12,058 bases of DNA. Origin: UBA1783 sp964449115. Lineage in GTDB: Bacteria > Bacillota_I > Bacilli_A > Erysipelotrichales > Erysipelotrichaceae. The notes under the pieces are model-generated. The model was not told the DNA's origin and ran no database searches. It was given only the letters and a program-made list of their open reading frames with translations. The stretch spans positions 1-12,058 of the forward strand of contig CAYUXW010000039.1 in assembly GCA_964449115.1 (NCBI GenBank), written 5' to 3'. Made by a program: the position numbers and the translations under genes. Shown piece after piece: positions 1-5,741 of the stretch (positions are counted from its first letter, which is position 1; the number at the start of each line of letters is the position of its first letter).

Positions 1-52
1 CAACGGACTCTGACTCCGTCATTCAAAGGTTCAAATCCTTTATCCCCAGCCA
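1..52 (+). tRNA. tRNA-Gln (anticodon CTG), 3' part
   Basis: The window opens inside a tRNA gene. The anticodon stem pairs 3-7 with 15-19 around a seven-base loop at 8-14, and the loop's central bases 10-12 read CTG, which decodes the glutamine codon CAG. The T arm pairs 25-29 with 37-41 around TTCAAAT. The 3' acceptor strand is 42-48, followed by discriminator G49 (usual for glutamine tRNA) and an encoded CCA at 50-52. The 5' acceptor half and D arm lie outside the window. A terminator hairpin follows directly, so this is probably the last gene of its transcript. Confidence 0.93.
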
Positions 53-59
53 TGACAAG

Positions 60-88
60 AAAACCTCTTTATTTACAAGAGGTTTTTT
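60..88. terminator. Rho-independent terminator after tRNA-Gln
   Basis: A 9-10 bp stem pairs 60-69 with 77-86 around a seven-base loop, and a run of T follows on the + strand (83-88). It ends the tRNA transcript. The A-rich left arm gives a short T run on the - strand too, so it may also stop leftward transcription from the membrane-protein gene at 195-557. Confidence 0.85.
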
Positions 89-167
89 AATTTTCATTTG
101 CCTGCGAGAACAGTTTGAGAACACTATCTTTCCTGTAACTATATTTTATCTTCTCAACAAACTGTAA

Positions 168-198
168 ATTATAGTACAAGCGATTGAAATGAAGTCAA
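168..198 (-). promoter_or_regulatory. Possible leftward promoter in the 89-194 gap
   Basis: On the - strand there is a perfect TATAAT (173 to 168) and a TTGACT (198 to 193), but the spacer of 19 bp is longer than ideal. The -35 overlaps the stop codon of the gene at 195. A start near 161-163 would give an RNA of about 100 bases ending at the hairpin at 60-88. No convincing ORF lies in the gap. AT-rich intergenic DNA often yields chance matches, so this is tentative. Confidence 0.3.
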
Positions 199-557
199 TT
201 TTTCTTTCTTTCTGTCAAAAAATCCACAATTATAGAAATAATTACTGTGACAATAATCACAATGGTCCAAATAATCCATAAATTATCAGTGCTTCCAACA
301 ACATCATCAATTACTGTTGTATGAAATAGCAAGCCAATAAAGAATCCAACTATATAGGAAATTGAAATCGCCAATGGCAATATCTTTGCTTTAAAAACAT
401 AAGCGATAACGATTACAAAAACACATATCACAAACAGAAAACGTGGCCAGCTTTTCATTCCATGAGTTTCAAACAATGGGTATCTGACTACAAAATATCC
501 TATGCATAAAATGATAATAGATAATAGGGTCGTCAATAGGTTTTTCTTATTTTTCAT
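195..557 (-). CDS. Four-helix membrane protein of unknown function
   Basis: The product is 120 residues with four hydrophobic segments at about 7-24, 38-56, 58-79 and 92-113, and charged lysine-rich ends, so it should be an integral inner-membrane protein. There is no signal peptidase site and no catalytic motif. A short motif HGMKSWP (about 32-38) follows the first helix and seems familiar from uncharacterised small membrane proteins of Clostridia, but no function is known. The ATG at 557 is chosen over an upstream in-frame GTG at 572 because GGAAG lies 8 bases before the ATG and overlaps the GTG codon region. The start lies 33 bases downstream of the stop of the histidine-phosphatase gene, so the two are probably cotranscribed. 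It ends in TGA. Confidence 0.8.
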   Translation of the reverse strand: MKNKKNLLTTLLSIIILCIGYFVVRYPLFETHGMKSWPRFLFVICVFVIVIAYVFKAKILPLAISISYIVGFFIGLLFHTTVIDDVVGSTDNLWIIWTIVIIVTVIISIIVDFLTERKKN

Positions 558-590
558 ATTTATAACTTCCACATATTTTAGTATATATAA

Positions 591-1115
591 CTAGTCTACT
601 AGATTAAATTCAATGATTTCAGCACATTTAATTTGTTTTACACCTGTTATCGCTTTAATCATCGTTCCATGACCAACAACAATTACTCGCTTATAATCAC
701 GATATTTATCTAATACTTTTAAAACACGTTTTTTTATACAATCAGCACTTTCCCACAATCTCTCTTCACCATCAGGATATTTACCTTGTTCACTTTTATA
801 TTCAAGATAGGCTTTTTCTTCTATTTCATCACTTTCAGGTATATAATTTTTATTTGCCAGCCATTCATGCAGATCGGTTTCTATAATAATATCAATATCC
901 AATTCTTTTGATAGAATTGCGGCTGTCTGCAGTGCTCTTGTATAAGGAGAACTGATGATGATATCGGCCTTTTTCAGTCTTTTATCTTTGGCAGTTTTTT
1001 TTACCTGGGAAATACCCAATTCTGAAAGCTTTGAAAGATTGACTCCAAAACCCTGGTATATTTTTGTATTTTTTTCTGAATAGTCAGTTTTTCCATGTCT
1101 AACAAAATAAAACAT
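591..1115 (-). CDS. Histidine phosphatase superfamily (phosphoglycerate mutase-like) protein
   Basis: This 174-residue protein has the hallmarks of the histidine phosphatase (PGAM-like) fold: the RHG signature at 6-8 with His7 as the expected phospho-accepting residue, Arg60 within SSPYTRALQTA, a likely acid residue Glu84 in HEW, and the second catalytic histidine His149 in VVGHG. It is shorter than cofactor-dependent phosphoglycerate mutase (about 230-250 residues) and resembles small broad-specificity phosphatases of the CobC/PhoE type, so a true mutase role is unlikely. The substrate cannot be read from the sequence. GGAGA lies 7 bases before the ATG, and an extended -10 promoter lies just upstream. 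It appears to lead a two-gene transcript with the membrane protein at 195-557. Confidence 0.9.
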   Translation of the reverse strand: MFYFVRHGKTDYSEKNTKIYQGFGVNLSKLSELGISQVKKTAKDKRLKKADIIISSPYTRALQTAAILSKELDIDIIIETDLHEWLANKNYIPESDEIEEKAYLEYKSEQGKYPDGEERLWESADCIKKRVLKVLDKYRDYKRVIVVGHGTMIKAITGVKQIKCAEIIEFNLVD

Positions 1116-1149
1116 TTTTATATCTCCAATTTCCTATCTAACTGACCTT

Positions 1150-1158
1150 ATTATACCA
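1150..1158 (-). promoter_or_regulatory. Extended -10 promoter of the phosphatase gene
   Basis: The - strand reads TGGTATAAT, a TATAAT hexamer (1155 to 1150) preceded by the TGn extension. The -35 region is weak (TTACTA at a 16 bp spacing), as is usual for extended -10 promoters. A start near 1143 gives a leader of about 28 bases that contains the GGAGA site. Confidence 0.65.
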
Positions 1159-1204
1159 GACCCTTTTTTTATAGTAATAATTATCATTGCTTTTTTTAAA
1201 GGTT

Positions 1205-1234
1205 TTAATATTTTTTCTGTTAATGAACTATAAT
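1205..1234 (+). promoter_or_regulatory. Promoter of the glycerate kinase gene
   Basis: A perfect TATAAT lies at 1229-1234, with a weak TTAATA at 1205-1210 after an 18 bp spacer. A start seven bases after the -10 falls on position 1241, the A of the chosen ATG, which implies a leaderless message. The promoter is back-to-back with the leftward one at 1150-1158. Confidence 0.55.
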
Positions 1235-1240
1235 AAAGGT

Positions 1241-2455
1241 ATGAACAGTGATATTTATAAAATAATTGATTATTCAATTAACCATAGTAAACCTGACGTC
1301 GCTTTAAAAAAATATTTAAAAGACATTGCTTTTAATAATGGCAGACTGTTTGTTATAGCGGTAGGTAAAGCCAGCTGGCTGATGGCTGAAACAGCAACTA
1401 AATTAATTGATAAAAAAATAGATAAAGGAATAGTAATCACTAAATATAATCATAGTAAAGGTAAAATAGATAATTTTGAAATCTATGAAGCCGGTCATCC
1501 TATTGTTGATGATAACAGTCTGAAAGCTGGCAAAAGGGTTTTAGAATTAACTGAAAACTTGCATAAATCTGATGATGTCATTTTTCTTCTCTCTGGTGGA
1601 GCCAGCGCTCTTTTTGAAGACACTGATTTTGATTTAAACTATCTTCAAAAAATTAATGAAAGACTGATCTATTCAAATGCCAATATTCAGGAAATCAATG
1701 TCATCAGAAAAAGACTTTCCAATGTTAAAGCTGGAAAGTTTGCCAGACACTGCTATCCTGCTACTGTACATAGCTTTATTTTAAGCGATGTCATTTCTAA
1801 TGATATCGATTCAATAGGTTCAGGACCAACAGTCAATGATTCAACTGTTAAAGAGCAGGCAATTGTTATAAATCAAAAATACAACCTGCAGCTTCCTGAA
1901 TCAGTCATTAACAATGATACTATCAAAGATTTAGATAACATAAAAACTACACTTATCGGTTCAGTGAAAATGCTGGCTACCAACGCTAAGGAGATCTGCA
2001 ACCAACTGGGTTATCAGTCAACAGTTATTGAAGACAATGTAAATTACAACTTCCAACTTCTTAAAGATAAACTTATTGATTTAGCTTCTAAAAATCAACA
2101 TCAAAATGCCAAGCTAGCTTTCATCTTCACTGGAGAAATAACTATCGAAGTAAAAGGACGTGGTTTAGGAGGACGATGTCAGCATCTGGCTTTATCATGT
2201 GCAGAGAAAATAAAAGATTTTAAAAATACGACTATCGTATGTGTTGGCTCAGATGGAAGCGATGGCCCTACTGATGCTGCTGGTGGCTATGTAGATAATA
2301 CCACCTTCAATAAATCCCTATCTTTAGGATTGGATATTAATGAATATTTAAATAACAATGACAGTTATAGATGTCTTAAAAAACTAGACCAGCTGATTAT
2401 CATTGGCCCAACAGGTACAAATGTTAATGATTTATACCTTTTGCTGATAAAATAA
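1241..2455 (+). CDS. Glycerate 2-kinase, DUF4147/MOFRL family
   Basis: The 404-residue product matches the two-domain glycerate kinase family that phosphorylates D-glycerate with ATP, typically to 2-phosphoglycerate, feeding glycolysis. Visible motifs, numbered from the ATG at 1241, are VGKAS (41-45), EAGHPIVDDNS (83-93), SGGASAL (118-124), a lysine/arginine-rich NVIRKRLSNVKAGK (153-166), LSDVISNDIDSIGSGPT (181-197), and the MOFRL half with GRGLGGR (306-312), GSDGSDGPTDAAGG (336-349) and GPTGTNVNDL (389-398). Length is normal for the family. The frame stays open upstream to a TTG at 1187, but that stretch is hydrophobic, lacks a ribosome binding site and contains the promoter. The ATG at 1241 has only AAAGG one base before it, too close for a normal site. 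The CofE-like gene follows after 74 bases with no clear terminator, so some readthrough is possible. Confidence 0.9.
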   Translation: MNSDIYKIIDYSINHSKPDVALKKYLKDIAFNNGRLFVIAVGKASWLMAETATKLIDKKIDKGIVITKYNHSKGKIDNFEIYEAGHPIVDDNSLKAGKRVLELTENLHKSDDVIFLLSGGASALFEDTDFDLNYLQKINERLIYSNANIQEINVIRKRLSNVKAGKFARHCYPATVHSFILSDVISNDIDSIGSGPTVNDSTVKEQAIVINQKYNLQLPESVINNDTIKDLDNIKTTLIGSVKMLATNAKEICNQLGYQSTVIEDNVNYNFQLLKDKLIDLASKNQHQNAKLAFIFTGEITIEVKGRGLGGRCQHLALSCAEKIKDFKNTTIVCVGSDGSDGPTDAAGGYVDNTTFNKSLSLGLDINEYLNNNDSYRCLKKLDQLIIIGPTGTNVNDLYLLLIK

Positions 2456-2477
2456 CAACTGGTTAAAAAGTGTGTTG

Positions 2478-2506
2478 TTGTCGTTTCAGGCAAAATGAGG
2501 TATATT
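2478..2506 (+). promoter_or_regulatory. Promoter of the CofE-like gene
   Basis: TATATT at 2501-2506 is preceded by TTGTCG at 2478-2483 with a 17 bp spacer. A start near 2513 leaves a leader of about 17 bases containing the strong site GGGAGGT (2516-2522). The gene can therefore be expressed independently of the glycerate kinase upstream. Confidence 0.55.
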
Positions 2507-2529
2507 ATTTAAGCAGGGAGGTTACCAAT

Positions 2530-3720
2530 ATGGAAAGAAAAACAGGAACAATTTCAATTGGAGTAAGATGCCCAATAATTAGAGAAAATGATGATTTAGC
2601 AAAAATCGTCGTCGATAGTGTCTTAGAAGCTTGTGAAAGCATCGGGTTTAACATAGATAATAGAGATATTATCGCTATTACTGAATCTATTGTTGCCAGA
2701 GCGCAAGGCAATTATGCCAGCATCGATGATATTGCTGCTGATATTAAAGAGAAATTTCCTAAAGGACATATTGGTGTAATATTCCCTATTTTAAGTAGAA
2801 ATAGGTTTGCGATAAATTTAAAAGGCATTGCTAAAGGCGCCAAAAAAATTACTCTGATGCTTTCTTATCCTGCTGATGAGGTAGGAAATGAACTATTATC
2901 CTGTGATAAGCTGGAAGCCTCAGATGTTAATCCTTACTGTGATGTCCTTACCTTAGAAGAATATCAAAAACTATTTGGAAAAAGTATTCATCCTTTTACC
3001 GGTGTAGACTATATTACTCATTATAAGAATGTTATTGAAAATGAAGGCTGTGAAGCTGAAATCATTTTTGCCAACAATCCGAAAGCTATTTTAAACTACA
3101 CTAAGGATGTCTTAGTCTGTGATGTTCACAGTCGTTTTAGAACTAAAAGAACTCTTAAGGAAAATGGAGCTGAAACTATTTATGGCTTAGATGATATATT
3201 GACTGTTTCTCATAATAGTTCTGGCTATAATGGTCTATATGGTTTATTAGGTTCTAATGCTGCCACAGAGAATACTATTAAACTATTCCCTTATCAGTGT
3301 CAGGATCTTGTTTTAGATATACAAAATATAATTTTAGCTAAAACAGGCAAATGTGTCGAAGTCATGGTTTATGGCGATGGAGCCTTCAAAGATCCAAAGG
3401 GGAAAATCTGGGAACTGGCAGATCCTGTTGTTTCACCAGCCTATACAGCTGGATTGCAAGGAACACCAAATGAAGTAAAACTGAAATACCTGGCTGATAA
3501 TGATTTCAAAAATCTCTCTGGTGAAAAATTAAAAGAAGCCATTTCAACTGCCATCAAGAAAAAAGAAAGTGAACCTTCAAAAAGTCCAACTACCATGGGA
3601 ACAACTCCAAGGCAATTGACTGATTTGATTGGCTCACTATGTGATTTGACCAGCGGATCAGGAGATAAAGGAACTCCTGTAGTATTGGTTAAAGGCTACT
3701 TTGATGATTTCTCAGATTAA
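2530..3720 (+). CDS. CofE-like (F420-0:glutamate ligase family) protein, orphan
   Basis: The 396-residue protein belongs to the coenzyme F420-0:gamma-glutamyl ligase family (PF01996), which in archaea and actinobacteria adds glutamate to F420-0 using GTP. The N-terminal part shows the family pattern: ISIGVRCPII (8-17), the helix IVVDSVLEA (26-34) and DIIAITESIVARAQG (46-60). Later come SRNRFAINLKGIAKGAKKI (89-107), GDGAFKDPKGKIWELADP (282-299, acidic and probably metal or phosphate binding) and a conserved C-terminal TTPRQLTDLIGSLCDL. It is much longer than classical CofE (about 250 residues), as in the Firmicute branch of the family. Nothing in the window suggests F420 synthesis, so the natural acceptor is unknown; an amide-bond-forming ligase is the family-level expectation. 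The ATG at 2530 is chosen over upstream codons because GGGAGGT precedes it by 7 bases and the promoter lies inside the upstream extension. A hairpin terminator follows the stop. Confidence 0.82.
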   Translation: MERKTGTISIGVRCPIIRENDDLAKIVVDSVLEACESIGFNIDNRDIIAITESIVARAQGNYASIDDIAADIKEKFPKGHIGVIFPILSRNRFAINLKGIAKGAKKITLMLSYPADEVGNELLSCDKLEASDVNPYCDVLTLEEYQKLFGKSIHPFTGVDYITHYKNVIENEGCEAEIIFANNPKAILNYTKDVLVCDVHSRFRTKRTLKENGAETIYGLDDILTVSHNSSGYNGLYGLLGSNAATENTIKLFPYQCQDLVLDIQNIILAKTGKCVEVMVYGDGAFKDPKGKIWELADPVVSPAYTAGLQGTPNEVKLKYLADNDFKNLSGEKLKEAISTAIKKKESEPSKSPTTMGTTPRQLTDLIGSLCDLTSGSGDKGTPVVLVKGYFDDFSD

Positions 3721-3739
3721 TATGATCATTCAATCTTAA

Positions 3740-3769
3740 AAAAAGCTCAATTGAAATTTTGAGCTTTTT
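3740..3769. terminator. Bidirectional terminator between convergent genes
   Basis: An 11 bp stem pairs 3740-3750 with 3759-3769, with an eight-base loop, an A run on the left and a T run on the right. It lies between the rightward CofE-like gene and the leftward membrane-protein gene and can stop transcription from both sides. Confidence 0.85.
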
Positions 3770-3772
3770 AAG

Positions 3773-4009
3773 TTACTTAACAACTTTAAAGAATGCTAGA
3801 ATTGCTACGATAGCTGCTACACCAATATAGAGTCTAACTATACCAATAATTAGCCCAGCTAAACCTCCAATTAATGGAATAATTGATAAGATAGCAGCCA
3901 AGAATTGTGTCGCCCACACTGCTACAGCATAAAATACTAAAACTACTACTAAATGTAAAACGCTTTTTTTAGCTTCTGCTGATCCTGGGAAATATTTTGT
4001 TAAATCCAT
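3773..4009 (-). CDS. Small membrane protein of unknown function
   Basis: The product is 78 residues. A short polar start (1-16, including KYFPGS) is followed by long hydrophobic stretches at about 17-40 and 42-74, which could form two or three membrane helices; the second is rich in glycine, isoleucine and alanine. It has no recognised domain or catalytic residue. Its ATG directly abuts the stop codon of the PPC gene, and its ribosome binding site AAGGAGGAT lies within that gene's last codons, so translation of the two is almost certainly coupled. That arrangement suggests the two products work together or are needed in a fixed ratio, but nothing in the sequence says how. A shared terminator lies just beyond the stop codon. 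Confidence 0.78.
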   Translation of the reverse strand: MDLTKYFPGSAEAKKSVLHLVVVLVFYAVAVWATQFLAAILSIIPLIGGLAGLIIGIVRLYIGVAAIVAILAFFKVVK

Positions 4010-4411
4010 TTAAAAATCCTCCTTTTTATTGATGACAAGTTCATCATATCCTGTCTTTTCATCAAATTCTCTTTTAAAAGAATATTTGTCAATAACGGCC
4101 AGCACTAGTTCGCAGGTCGTATTAACTAAGGTATTATAACATAAATGGCCACCAAATGTGTCACCATTTATATCACTGAAACTGATATGTAAATGACTGC
4201 CGTCCTTACTTATCGTTCCATTGACTGACAAAATTTCATAGTTATCATTGTATTCTCTAATCGTTTCACCATCAGCGAGCCTAATAGTTGCCTTATAGAC
4301 ACAGCCAACTGAAGAGATTACAACTGCACTGGTGATATTGTTTTCATAACATAGATTTTCTATTTCTCTTTTTAAATCGCTCCCATAGTGCAGTCTTTTA
4401 ACCAAAATCAT
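4010..4411 (-). CDS. PPC domain (DUF296) protein
   Basis: The 133-residue protein spans one PPC/DUF296 domain (PF03479), a small trimeric fold found alone in bacteria and archaea and linked to AT-hook DNA-binding proteins in plants. The family's metal-binding histidine pattern is visible: SHLHIS at 72-77 (His73 and His75) and GGH at 87-89 (His89), with TISSVG-like strand VVISSVG at about 30-36. Its biochemical role is unknown in the family, and no DNA-binding tail is present here. Three in-frame starts compete: GTG at 4420, ATG at 4417 and ATG at 4411. The last is preferred because GGTGAT, complementary to the 3' end of 16S rRNA, sits 4 bases before it. The promoter predicts a start near 4422, so the leader is at most about 11 bases. 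It is the first gene of a pair with the small membrane protein. Confidence 0.82.
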   Translation of the reverse strand: MILVKRLHYGSDLKREIENLCYENNITSAVVISSVGCVYKATIRLADGETIREYNDNYEILSVNGTISKDGSHLHISFSDINGDTFGGHLCYNTLVNTTCELVLAVIDKYSFKREFDEKTGYDELVINKKEDF

Positions 4412-4428
4412 TTTCATCACCCGATTTA

Positions 4429-4457
4429 ATCATATTACCACAAAATAAAGGTGTCAA
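4429..4457 (-). promoter_or_regulatory. Near-consensus promoter of the PPC gene
   Basis: The - strand carries a perfect TTGACA (4457 to 4452), a 17 bp spacer and TATGAT (4434 to 4429), the best promoter match in the window. The expected start is near 4422, only 2 to 11 bases before the candidate start codons. A palindrome covers the -35 box, which suggests regulation. Confidence 0.8.
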
Positions 4458-4465
4458 TAGACACC
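4450..4465. promoter_or_regulatory. Palindromic operator candidate over the -35 box
   Basis: GGTGTC, a four-base spacer AATA and GACACC form a perfect inverted repeat with 6 bp arms. It overlaps the whole -35 box of the PPC gene promoter. It has no T tail and lies upstream of the predicted start, so it would act as DNA rather than as a terminator. Its position suits a dimeric repressor that blocks RNA polymerase. The cognate regulator is not identifiable here. Confidence 0.5.
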
Positions 4466-4612
4466 ATTATTTTTGAAATATTTATTACTCAAGAAGGGGG
4501 AAACGAGAGAAATTCCTCTGTTACAATTATATTAAACTATATAATTATGAAATTTGTATGAAATCATTTACATTTTTTATTTTATTTTCAACATTTTTTC
4601 AATCTGATTATA

Positions 4613-4621
4613 TGGTATTAT
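4613..4621 (+). promoter_or_regulatory. Extended -10 promoter of the DUF2804 gene
   Basis: TGGTATTAT at 4613-4621 is a TATTAT hexamer with the TGn extension. The -35 region is T-rich without a clear hexamer. A start near 4628 gives a leader of about 20 bases holding GGAGAG. Positions 4466-4612 are otherwise AT-rich with no gene; a TATAAT at 4540-4545 lacks a properly spaced -35. Confidence 0.5.
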
Positions 4622-4647
4622 TTTTATATAGAGAGGAGAGCTATAAT

Positions 4648-5676
4648 ATGCAACATGAAATTACTACCACAGGTAATCTGTTGGATGAAAATAATAATTT
4701 AATAGAACCTGGTTATGCTAAAAAGATGTTACCATTCTACAATAAGAAAACCGATCTCAAGACTCGTTTTAAAACTAAAGAATGGGATTACTATTGTATC
4801 TTGAATGATAATTTTGCCCTCTGTCTTACTTTGGCTGATAATGGTTATATGGGACTTGATTCTGTATCTTTTATTGATTTCAATGAAAAATGGGAAGTAA
4901 CCAAATCACCAATGCAGTTTTTAACCCTGGGTAAGAAAAATTTCCCCAGAACTTCAGTTACCGGTGATATCAGTTATGGTAATAAGAAATATAATATCTC
5001 CTTTAGAAATGAAGGCAATAAAAGAATCCTGTCTGGTTATATGAATAATTTTAAAGACAAGAAGACTATAAATTTCAGTGTTGAATTAACAGATATACCA
5101 AAAGAAAGCATGGTTATTGCGACGCCTTTTGATAAACCTGGACACTTCTATTTCAACCAGAAATTGAATTGTATGGCTGCCAACGGTATTGTTTCTATCG
5201 GAGATGATGAATATGTCTTTAACAAGAAAGATTCTACAGCTGTCTTGGACTGGGGAAGAGGGATATGGACTTATGATAACACCTGGTTTTGGGCTTCACT
5301 AAGCACCTATGTTGATGGCCAGCCTTTTGGTTTCAACCTGGGATATGGATTTGGAAACAATTCAGCAGCTACTGAAAACATGCTGTTCTATCAAGGAAAA
5401 GCCCATAAGCTGGATAAGGTTGATTTTGGTTTACCGATTAAAGATGGCAAAGATGATTACTATGGAACCTGGAATTTTACCAGCAATGATAATCGTTTGA
5501 CTTTACGCTTTGAGCCTATTATTGATAGAGCCAACTGCACGGATATCATAATACTTAAATCTGACCAGCATCAGGTCTTTGGAAGATTTTATGGAGACTG
5601 TATATTAGATGATGGAACCATCATTACCCTGACTGGTCAAATAGGATTTGCTGAAAAAGTTCACAATAAATTTTAA
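4648..5676 (+). CDS. DUF2804 domain protein
   Basis: This 342-residue protein matches the DUF2804 family (PF10974), recognised by the tryptophan- and glycine-rich core DWGRGIWTYDNTWFWAS (201-217), FGFNLGYGFG (227-236) and the ATENMLFYQGKAHKLD stretch (241-256). The family spans the whole chain and is predicted to be mainly beta structure; its biochemical function is not known. I see no signal peptide or membrane segment, so a cytoplasmic location is likely. The ATG at 4648 is supported by GAGAGGAGAG ending 7 bases before it; an open extension back to 4558 is hydrophobic and overlaps the promoter, so it is rejected. A terminator follows the stop. The deaminase-SLOG gene lies 65 bases downstream with its own promoter, so any partnership is only suggested by position. 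Confidence 0.85.
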   Translation: MQHEITTTGNLLDENNNLIEPGYAKKMLPFYNKKTDLKTRFKTKEWDYYCILNDNFALCLTLADNGYMGLDSVSFIDFNEKWEVTKSPMQFLTLGKKNFPRTSVTGDISYGNKKYNISFRNEGNKRILSGYMNNFKDKKTINFSVELTDIPKESMVIATPFDKPGHFYFNQKLNCMAANGIVSIGDDEYVFNKKDSTAVLDWGRGIWTYDNTWFWASLSTYVDGQPFGFNLGYGFGNNSAATENMLFYQGKAHKLDKVDFGLPIKDGKDDYYGTWNFTSNDNRLTLRFEPIIDRANCTDIIILKSDQHQVFGRFYGDCILDDGTIITLTGQIGFAEKVHNKF

Positions 5677-5680
5677 AATA

Positions 5681-5710
5681 AGGAAAAACTGGTTGTTATC
5701 AGTTTTTCTT
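5681..5710 (+). terminator. Terminator after the DUF2804 gene
   Basis: A stem of 9-11 bp pairs 5681-5691 with 5700-5710 around an eight-base loop. The right arm carries a five-T run followed by CTTTA. The loop contains the likely -35 box of the next gene, so the terminator and the promoter share the same bases. Confidence 0.75.
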
Positions 5711-5721
5711 TATACTATACT
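5693..5721 (+). promoter_or_regulatory. Promoter of the deaminase-SLOG gene
   Basis: TTGTTA at 5693-5698 and TATACT at 5716-5721 are separated by 17 bp. A start near 5728 leaves a 14-base leader with no real Shine-Dalgarno, only AAAG touching the ATG. The -35 sits in the loop of the preceding terminator. Confidence 0.6.
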
Positions 5722-5741
5722 TTAAATAATCAATTTTAAAG

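Noticed and set aside
106..123. Direct repeat of GAGAACA (106-112 and 117-123), spaced one helical turn apart
   Set aside because: Only two 7-base copies with no adjacent promoter in a suitable place; compatible with chance.
1..200. tRNA-associated integration site of a mobile element
   Set aside because: The tRNA 3' end is intact and followed by its terminator; no integrase and no repeat of the tRNA 3' end was seen downstream.
591..1115. Glycolytic phosphoglycerate mutase partner of the divergent glycerate kinase
   Set aside because: The protein is too short for a classical mutase and resembles small phosphatases; divergent position alone does not support a shared pathway.
1187..1240. Upstream extension of glycerate kinase from TTG at 1187
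   Set aside because: No ribosome binding site, a hydrophobic extension not typical of the family, and the promoter -10 lies inside it.
2453..2479. Hairpin AACAAC/GTTGTT after the glycerate kinase gene
   Set aside because: The stem is only 6 bp, with a long loop and no T tail, so it is not a convincing terminator.
4558..4647. Upstream extension of the DUF2804 protein
   Set aside because: It looks like a signal peptide but overlaps the promoter; GAGAGGAGAG sits correctly before the ATG at 4648 and the family starts there.
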